This document shows positions 57,835 to 64,000 of a stretch of 64,000 nt of DNA, one piece after another (within the stretch, counting starts at the first letter, position 1; each line of letters opens with the position of its first letter). A model generated the notes under the pieces. It saw only the letters and a list, made by a program, of their open reading frames with translations. It had not been told where the DNA came from and did not search any database. A program made the translations under genes and the position numbers. The stretch is from Echinometra lucunter (Eukaryota; Echinodermata; Echinoidea; Camarodonta; Echinometridae): positions 25,524,766 to 25,588,765 of the forward strand of contig CM057152.1 in the NCBI GenBank assembly GCA_029962745.1, read 5' to 3'.

Positions 57835-58910
57835 AGGAAATTCCATTCTCTTTCATAGAAGATTATTTTCATTGCAATTGGATGTTCCAATCGCATTTTA
57901 TCTCAAATAATTTGAATTCAGTCAAAATGGCCGCCACCTTAGACTCCCTCTTGGATGGGGGGGGGGGGGGGGGGGGGTGGGGGGGGTGGGGGAGGGGGTT
58001 GTTGCAAACTTTATAGGGAGTCCTCTTGAATGTTGTGTTCATGCTTTATGCTTTAACATAAGCACAGCCAGTTAGTTTGTAGAGACTCTGGACCAAAAAT
58101 TTATATCTGTGATTTTGTTCAAGATACATATGTACATTAATACTTTGTACATGTAGTCTAGGGGGGGGGGGGGGTGTGGGGGGGGGGGGGTGTAGCAAAC
58201 TTTATAGGGAGACCTCTTGAATGTTGTTTTCATGCTTTCTGCTTTAAAATAAGCACAGCCAGTTAGTTTGTAGAGACTCTGGACCAAAATTTCATAACTG
58301 TGATTGTGCTCAAGGTATATATGTACATTAATACACTGTACATGTAGTCTATGGGATTGCATGTGCAAGAAGCAATATTTATGAAATATAAGTTTTCAAC
58401 TTTGAGACATTATAACTTTAGAACAAAAAGTGGTCCTGACTTCCAATTTTACCCAGCTAATGATTTCATATCAATAAAGTTTTCTGGAAGGTTTCAAGAC
58501 AATGGCTTTGTTTTTCCTTGATTTATGCTAAATCATATATTTTGTAAATTTTCAATTTTTGGGAAAAAATGTCAAAAAACACAGTTTTTAACTTAAAATC
58601 TCAACTGAATAACCCTGACACCCCACATAAATGGCATCAAATTGTAGGGAATTTAATTCTCTTTCATATGAGACCAATTTTGTTACAATTGGATGTTTCT
58701 ATCGAATTCTGTGTACAAAAATTCAAATTCCATCAAAATGGCAGCCATTTTGGACGCCATGTTGGATTTTGAATCTTTTGCTACTAATTTTTTGAGGTAG
58801 ACCTCTTGAATATTGTTTGTTATGATTTTAGCTTGAAAATAAGCATAGTCTACTTAGTTTGTACAGATCGTGGAACGAAACTCCCTTTTTCTCACTTTGG
58901 CCCTCCGCTT
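57835..58910 (-). repeat. right terminal inverted repeat of the transposon
   Basis: Reverse complement of the left end. It is longer because a segment of about 185 bp (ACTTTATAGGGAG... to TGTACATGTAGTCTA) is present twice, near 58005-58162 and 58197-58351. The copies are separated by poly-G tracts at 57959-57990 and 58160-58190. Confidence 0.85.
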
Positions 58911-59289
58911 ATAATCAAGAGATACTTGAACTGTTGATCCAAAAATAAAGAAGAGATAAGAGAGTCCAGATGAGTGTCCTTCAATCAAGTAAGAGATATG
59001 ATTTCAACTTGGATATGAATTGTTGAGGCAATCACTGCCGTAATCACCATTCAGAATAAAAATGAAAGGTGAAATGCATTGGCATAATCAAGAGATACTT
59101 GAACTGTTGATCCAAAAATAAAGAAGAGATAAGAGAGTCCAGATGAGTGTCCTTGAATCAAGTAAGAGATATGATTTCAACTTGGATATGAATTGTTGAG
59201 GCAATCACTGCCGTAATCACCATTCAGAATAAAAATGAAAGGTGAAATGCATTGGCATAATCAAAGAGATACTTGAACTGTTGATCCAA
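58911..59289. repeat. 173-bp tandem repeat, remaining units
   Basis: Units start at 58911, 59084 and 59257 (period 173 bp; the last is truncated after TTGATCCAAATGCC). They preserve the pre-insertion sequence GGCATAATCAAGAG. Confidence 0.92.
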
Positions 59290-59290
59290 A

Positions 59291-59462
59291 TGCCAGGAAA
59301 TTCACGGTAAAATATTTACCTCCAAATTTTCGGCTGAGTACTTCAGCCTTCCTCGGGGGATAATCACTTTCGGCAGAGGTCAGAAGAGTCATATCCCTAA
59401 GGCTGAAGTACTCAGCCGAAAGTTTGGAGGTAAATATTTTACCTTAAATTTCCTGGCATTTA
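59291..59462. repeat. foldback (palindromic) element
   Basis: Arms TGCCAGGAAATTCACGGTAA / TTACCTTAAATTTCCTGGCA and CGGCTGAGTACTTCAGCC / GGCTGAAGTACTCAGCCG surround a short loop (CTCGGGGGATAATC...). It could form a long hairpin and is typical of a foldback MITE. No coding capacity. Confidence 0.85.
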
Positions 59463-59490
59463 GATCAAAAGTTCAATTATCTCAGCTTTT

Positions 59491-60058
59491 TAATAAAGGG
59501 AAAGTCCACCCCAGAAGTTTCACTGTTTCAATAAAAGGAGTCAAATTTGAACAGCATTTTAAAAAAGAAATGAGCAAAATCGGTCAGAGAATAAGAAAAT
59601 TACACTCATTTACATTTTCTAGTAAATTACTCTCAGCTCTGCAAATTGGCAACACTGATGACATCATATGCGAGCAGCTCTCCATTCACTTTGTACATGA
59701 AATTTTATATTTTCTCTATTTTCTTGGAAGTTACGCGTTTTCTCACCACATAGTCAAAGTATGTTATGTAAAAAGCAATTCTTCTGAACATACATTGACT
59801 ATGAGGGTTAGAAAATGTGTAACTTCCAAGAAAATTGAGAAAATGTGAAATTTCACATACAAAGTGAATGGAGAGCTGCTCGCATATGATGTCATCCATG
59901 TTGCTAATTTGCAGAGCTGAGTAATTTACTAGAAAATGTAGATGAGTGTAATTTTCTTATTCTTTGACCAATTTTGCTCATTTCTTTTTTAAAATGCTGT
60001 TCAAATTTAACTCCTTTTATTGAAACAGTGAAACTTCTGGGGTAGGCTTTCCCTTTAA
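59491..60058. mobile_element. long-inverted-repeat MITE with TTAA ends
   Basis: About 568 bp, nearly a perfect palindrome. The left arm starts AAAGGGAAAGTCCACCCC and the right arm ends GGGGTAGGCTTTCCCTTTAA; TTAA lies at both borders (the left one is followed by an extra TA). Arms extend about 250 bp (GCAGCTCTCC / GGAGAGCTGC, GATGACATCAT / ATGATGTCATC). TTAA target choice and AGGG ends suggest a Kolobok-type MITE. Confidence 0.8.
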
Positions 60059-60180
60059 TTTCATCAGAATTTTCTTACTTTATTTTTCAAAATGTCTTCA
60101 ACCCTCCCCCCTTTTTCATGCCAACAATAATACCTGAATTCGGCTGAGTGATTTTCTTCAAATTTAGGTCTGCCATGAGG

Positions 60181-60348
60181 GAACCGTTTCATGAAAGATG
60201 TCAGCACCGACAAGTTGTCATTGTCTGACAACTTCAGTAAAATGCTTGGTTTTGATTGGCTGACAAGCACTGGTCACTGACTGTTGCTATGGTAACTGTC
60301 AGACAATGACAACTTGTCGGTGCTGACAACTTTCATGAAATGGTGCCC
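60181..60348. mobile_element. palindromic MITE, TTTCATGAAAG family, copy 1
   Basis: Arms CCGTTTCATGAAAGATGTCA / TGACAACTTTCATGAAATGG with inner TGTCAGCACCGACAAG / CTTGTCGGTGCTGACA. The central segment contains GGTTTTGATTGGCTGACAAG. The same family is at 33690-33858 and, more divergent, at 40494-40628. Confidence 0.85.
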
Positions 60349-60359
60349 AGTTCCGACAA

Positions 60360-61271
60360 TGACTTTTTCAAGGTCAATGGGTCATCATGACACCATCAAA
60401 TTACCATATAATGAAAATTAAGCCATTGGCATATCTTCATAACAGAAGGTTATGTCTCAGTCATATTTGGCATGGTCAAAGTCAATTTCAGGTCCCTAGA
60501 CATGCATCTCCATGCAACAGTGCATGCACAAAAAAACAAACAAACAAATAGGCTCAGAATTGCCTTACATTAATTTTTAAGCAGTTTGAGGTTATTTCAA
60601 GTATTTTTGCACACAGAGGCAACATTTGAGGTGAAAAGTGTGAATTTTTTATTGAAATGGAAAGGGTAATAGTCCAGGATGATTTCTGAATTATTTCAGA
60701 CTTTTTTTACCAAAAAAATGTGTGTACCGGTATGCACGAAAACTGAATGTGCGTGCCCATTTTGCTCAGACTTAGTATTCATACAGGTACATGGTCATAT
60801 CTACTTTGAAATTTCTTCAAAATGGCCACAATGCTAAATCTTCATCGTAAGCTGAAAATGTATGAAGATGAATAACATTGCATCAACATTTCGTCAGTAG
60901 AGCATTAAAACCTTATTCTGACATTACATCTATTGCTCCAAAAATGCAATGTCATAATTAGCTCTTTGAATATTAACGACATCGTGTCAACTTTGCGTCA
61001 CTAGTGTGTCAAAATGTCTGTTATGGCGTTATGTGTGTATCTCCGAACAACAGGGTCAGTCATGGTGAAACTTGGTATTCCTATAGTCATAAATAGTTAT
61101 TATTAACCTGATGAGTATGAATGACATTATGTCAATGTTGCGTCAAAAAAGTTGTTCCGATATTCCCCCCTAATGTCTTAAAAGGATGACACTTTTAGAC
61201 AGACTGCACTATACTTGTTCACAACTACATTGTCTTTTTTGTACTCTCAAAACTAAAAGTAGAAAACTCAC
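60360..61271. repeat. old low-copy repeat region
   Basis: Repeating phrases such as GACATCGTGTCAACTTTGCG, GACATTATGTCAATGTTGCG and AACATTGCATCAACATTTCG spaced 100-200 bp suggest a decayed tandem family just 3' (in host sense) of exon 1. No gene. Confidence 0.45.
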
Positions 61272-61388
61272 CTTGATCTTAAGCAGTCTATCTCCCCATT
61301 GGGCACTAGTGGCGAGGTCTTGAAATACAGCCTGTATTTTCACATCATTATTCATTTTAGCTGCATCACATCCAACTTTGGCTATTGC
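61272..61388 (-). CDS. KNTC1: KNTC1 exon 1 of 21 visible
   Basis: 39 codons, phase 0 in and 0 out. The acceptor is a run of T ending CATCAG before GCAATAGCC, and the donor is AAG|GTGAGT. The peptide starts AIAKVGCD and contains FQDLATSAQWGDRL, which matches the vertebrate REL-STDAQWGIRL segment. This is the most 5' exon in the window; nothing recognisable as the preceding exon occurs between here and 64000. Confidence 0.93.
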
Positions 61389-61737
61389 CTGATGAAAAAA
61401 AAAAAAGATCAACAGTCCTCTTGATATCAAATGGGTATATTGAATTGCTTGCCTTAATGGATATATCTAGAACGGTTTTTATAGAAGTGATAAATCACCA
61501 GAGTATGAAAGCAACAAGATACATGATCAAATGTCCACACATTTCATCTCATAAAGGAAGTAACACACATTTAATCTCACTTCATATACAGCACATCCCC
61601 CAAAAAAGTTTACAGTCAGAAAAAGTCTAGCACACTAAATATTTCAAAATATTTTCAGGGCATTTTCATAGGTGTGGATAGTTTTAGGTCTCTTCTGTCA
61701 ACTGACACAAAAAAAATCTGACGATATTTAAGCTTAA

Positions 61738-62224
61738 AGGCATTGGCTAACTTTGTGAGTAGCTGATTTAAAAAATTCTCAAACTAAGATGAAACATGTG
61801 TATGAGTACTTGTATTTGTACTCAAAAACCCTGAAACCAACCATAATTTGGAATGAAAAAGTGTAAGTTAGACGCAAACGGCGATTTTATTATCCTTCGT
61901 CTCACGAGACAATCACTAAGAGGACCACTTTGCTTGAATTTGAAAATGCCGTTATGTGCCACCCGCCGCGTGATACGCCAATACACACAGTACGGTAAGG
62001 TGAGTCATACGCGCATGCGCACTCCTTATGTCTATTCTGTGCAACCGACCGTCGTATATTTTTCAAACATTGTTTCACATTTTTGAAATTTAAAATTACT
62101 TCCTGTGGATATTATACTTTGAAACTTTCAGACTGATATTTTTACACTATAACCCTTATGTTTATCCCATTTTCAAGTAACAAAACAAGATTTTTTAAAA
62201 TCATAACAATGTTAACCAATGCCT
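61738..62224. mobile_element. TTAA MITE with NRF1-like site
   Basis: TTAA at both borders (61734-61737, 62225-62228), inverted ends AGGCATTGGCTAAC / AGGCATTGGTTAAC. The interior includes CGCGCATGCGCA near 62009, a perfect NRF1 consensus, in an otherwise AT-rich element. No coding capacity. Kolobok-type by target site (inference). Confidence 0.75.
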
Positions 62225-62667
62225 TTAAGTTAACAAAAGTAACTTTTGTGAAAGCATGAACCCTACTACAATACTAAGACTAACGAGAAATGTAATTCGT
62301 CATGTGATGTAGACGAATTAGGTGGTCTGTCATAATTTTCATTTTACAATGACATTTTGACATTGATAGTGGTGATTTCATTGGCTATCGTCTGAGAAGG
62401 AGATTAGCATCACGGAAATAGGATGATATGATGTTCCAGTATCATGCAAAGTTAACCGAATAGGTTCAATAAACGTTTATTTGCGATTGGGTTGTACATG
62501 AAGTACTGCACACAGCGCAATGCACTGTACACTATGCAGTATAATACATTGCAATAGACATTACAGGCAAAATAACGCAGTTATTGCATTGTTTCTGATT
62601 GTATATATAAAAGTAGTCGAATAAGATGGTAATATGAACAGAGAAAAAAAGAAAGAAAAAAAAAAAG

Positions 62668-62740
62668 GGCCCCGCTGTCGCCGGGAGTCAAACCGGGGAC
62701 CTTGAGCAAGTGCTTTACCTATAGACCAGAATGTGGCCCA
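62668..62740 (-). repeat. tRNA-like sequence
   Basis: The minus strand GGGCCACATTCTGGTCTATA...AAGCACTTGC...GGTTTGACTCCCGGCG...GGGGCCC has a cloverleaf-like length (about 73 nt) and pairing GGGCC/GGCCC ends. One T-stem mismatch and a non-canonical D region argue for a pseudogene or SINE head. Confidence 0.5.
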
Positions 62741-63479
62741 TAGAGATAACACGTAGATGGAAATTGGGTTTCCTATATCGTATCTTCCAGTTAAAATTTC
62801 GATCTGTTCCCGACATCTGATTAAAAAATAAATGGCACACTTAAGATAGAGAATTTTCTCAGCTACAACATACTCGAAGCTGGGCGAAAGTTGAGCAGAA
62901 ATAACGGAGCTGTTGCTCAAAAAAGATGGGAATGTAGAATCAAGAATTAAGAAAAGGTCATATCCTATAGATAATACACGCAAAATGTGAAAAATTGACA
63001 TGCCTCCATTTATCGTAAGAGTAGACCATGATGCCATTGTCAAACTGAAAAAAAAGGGGAAAAAAAGATGAAATTGTTCAGACTGATATGAATGTTCATC
63101 ATGCCAATTTTGAAGAAGAAATCACTTTCCGTTAAGAAGATATGATCAAGACATGATATTCAAAAAATGGCACCTGGATGACGTTACGATGACCCGATGA
63201 ACTTGGAAATAAATTAAAATCTGAGATTTTGTAATGACGGATGATTAATGAAAATTTGACAAAAAATGATTGAGCCAGTTCTGAGATCTCGACTGCACAA
63301 AAAAGTGGGTACCACTTAAGAGAATAATAATAATGAAAGAAAATTCTGACGAAATTAAGAGGGTGATCTGTCATAGATGACAGACCACCTAATAAGACTA
63401 ATAACATGAGCCTTTCACATCATGACCACCACCACCTGATAATGTGTATGTTGATGAGCACATTCATCTATCTCGACAA

Positions 63480-63585
63480 TGTTATGTAATCTGACGGACC
63501 ACAGATGGATGAACGGATGACAGACGAACGCCACTAAGGATCCCTTAGTCTCACTCCACCTTTGGTGGCTTGACGAAAATAGGGA
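63480..63585 (+). repeat. DR1-related repeat 3' end
   Basis: GGACCACAGATGGATGAACG, CACTAAGGATCCCTTAGTCT and GGTGGCTTGACGAAA match the end of the copy at 9290-9790. Confidence 0.65.
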
Positions 63586-64000
63586 CACAGGGTCATCATG
63601 GGTGAAAAATGGCTCTTTCTTTTTCATCCAAATAGGGACTGTCACTATCAAATAGGGACAATTGATAAGTATGCAACAGAATATGAAAATTTCAAAGCCC
63701 TACATCACCCCAAACTTTAATAACATAATCAATTCTTGTTAAGTCTAGATTTTTGCAGCCTTTCTCAAAAGTTACTTTTGCTCACTCAAATGTATAAAAA
63801 AAAATGGGGGGGGGGGGGGTAGGGGTGTCCATTGACAGAAGAGGCCTTCTGCTATCCACATGTACAAGTTTCAAGTTACAAGTTTCAAATTTTATTGATT
63901 CTGAATCCATACATATTGGATTATTCTCAACTTTTTTTTGCCAAATTCAAAAAAAATTTTGCAAAATATAGCAGTAAAAGAACAAAGTATAATATAAATA

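Larger units (their letters stand above)
49070..58910 (+). mobile_element. Academ-like DNA transposon, 9.84 kb
   Basis: A complete-looking element with terminal inverted repeats beginning AAGCGGAGGGCCAAAG. The outer inverted repeats run about 49070-49930 and 57835-58910. The 5-bp direct duplication ATAAT flanks it (49065-49069 and 58911-58915); a TAA duplication with ends TAAGCGG is an equivalent reading. Intact tandem units at 59084 and 59257 carry the unoccupied site GGCATAATCAAG, which fixes the borders. It sits in a KNTC1 intron, opposite in orientation to the host gene. Its single plus-strand gene encodes a FEN1/XPG-like nuclease domain. Academ transposons are known for an XPG nuclease, Cys-rich motifs and 3-4-bp duplications, so assignment to Academ or a relative is inference; an unclassified superfamily remains possible. 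Confidence 0.8.
2185..61388 (-). other. KNTC1: KNTC1 (Rod) gene, 3' part, 21 exons
   Basis: Gene-level span covering the 21 exons listed separately. KNTC1/Rod is the large scaffold subunit of the Rod-ZW10-Zwilch complex, which sits on the outer kinetochore corona, recruits dynein through Spindly and Mad1-Mad2, and sustains the spindle checkpoint. Joined exons follow the C-terminal third of vertebrate KNTC1 in strict order; landmark matches are SAQWGDRL (61.3 kb), RLPFHPLLK (40.9 kb), FETLNI and GLWKNHNHE (17.6 kb), LCLEYGVHDQHLWN (15.5 kb) and EALACLLHIP (6.5 kb). All 20 internal junctions keep phase (2,312 coding bases in total). Introns range from about 0.3 to 13 kb, swollen by repeats. Upstream exons lie beyond 64000. 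The terminal exon (about 40 aa in human) is not seen and is probably left of base 1. Identification was made from remembered family sequence without a database search. Confidence 0.95.
62230..64000. other. intron or upstream sequence, no exon found
   Basis: Apart from the tRNA-like piece and the DR1-related end, I see no exon. A minus-strand frame at 62561-63043 has no similarity I recognise. AGGTGGTCTGTCAT (62321) and ATGACAGACCACCT (63377) form an inverted pair about 1 kb apart, possibly the ends of a decayed element. Poly-G at 63805-63819. Confidence 0.45.

Noticed and set aside
49070..58910. Interpretation as an endogenous virus or Maverick/Polinton
   Set aside because: No DNA polymerase B, retroviral-type integrase, packaging ATPase or capsid genes; a single transposase-like gene.
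62668..62740. Functional tRNA gene
   Set aside because: The D-arm and T-stem are imperfect and no clear anticodon loop could be assigned, so kept only as tRNA-like.

Overview
The window is animal nuclear DNA, AT-rich and dominated by introns and repeats. Codon-level matches to the mitotic kinetochore protein KNTC1 (Rod), short GT-AG exons, tRNA-derived SINEs, hAT/piggyBac/Kolobok-type MITEs, arrays of the TGACCTTTGACC motif and many poly-G tracts together suggest a marine deuterostome invertebrate. An echinoderm such as a sea urchin is most likely; the species is inferred, not proven.

Host gene: one gene crosses the whole window on the minus strand, KNTC1, the Rod subunit of the Rod-ZW10-Zwilch (RZZ) spindle-checkpoint complex. 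I recovered 21 consecutive coding exons between 61388 and 2185. Every exon junction keeps the reading phase, and together they give about 770 codons of the C-terminal third of the protein. One intron uses a GC donor. The 5' exons lie beyond 64000. The last exon (about 40 residues expected) is not found and probably lies left of base 1. No second host gene was found.

Inserted elements: the 13-kb intron between 48156 and 61272 holds the most notable object, a 9,841-bp DNA transposon (49070-58910). It has about 0.85-1.1-kb terminal inverted repeats, and its target duplication (ATAAT, or TAA) can be verified because it landed in a 173-bp tandem repeat whose neighbouring units preserve the empty site. 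It carries a two-exon plus-strand gene coding for two CxxC/HxxC zinc modules, a long conserved middle region, a FEN1/XPG (PIN-like) nuclease-type domain and a C-terminal cysteine-rich CXC domain. I infer an Academ-like transposase. Two one-base frameshifts at homopolymers interrupt the reading frame.

The other introns hold a 1.48-kb hAT element and two smaller hAT MITEs, one of which splits a tRNA-derived SINE. They also hold three copies of a TTAA/CCCT (piggyBac-like) G-rich MITE, several TTAA or palindromic MITEs, and a 5'-truncated LINE with a 13-bp target duplication. Further features are a 401-bp direct repeat about 99% identical, a 0.9-kb GC-rich element with about 50-bp inverted ends, and nine full or decayed copies of a repeat built from nuclear-receptor-like DR1 motifs. 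A 500-N assembly gap lies at 46242-46741.
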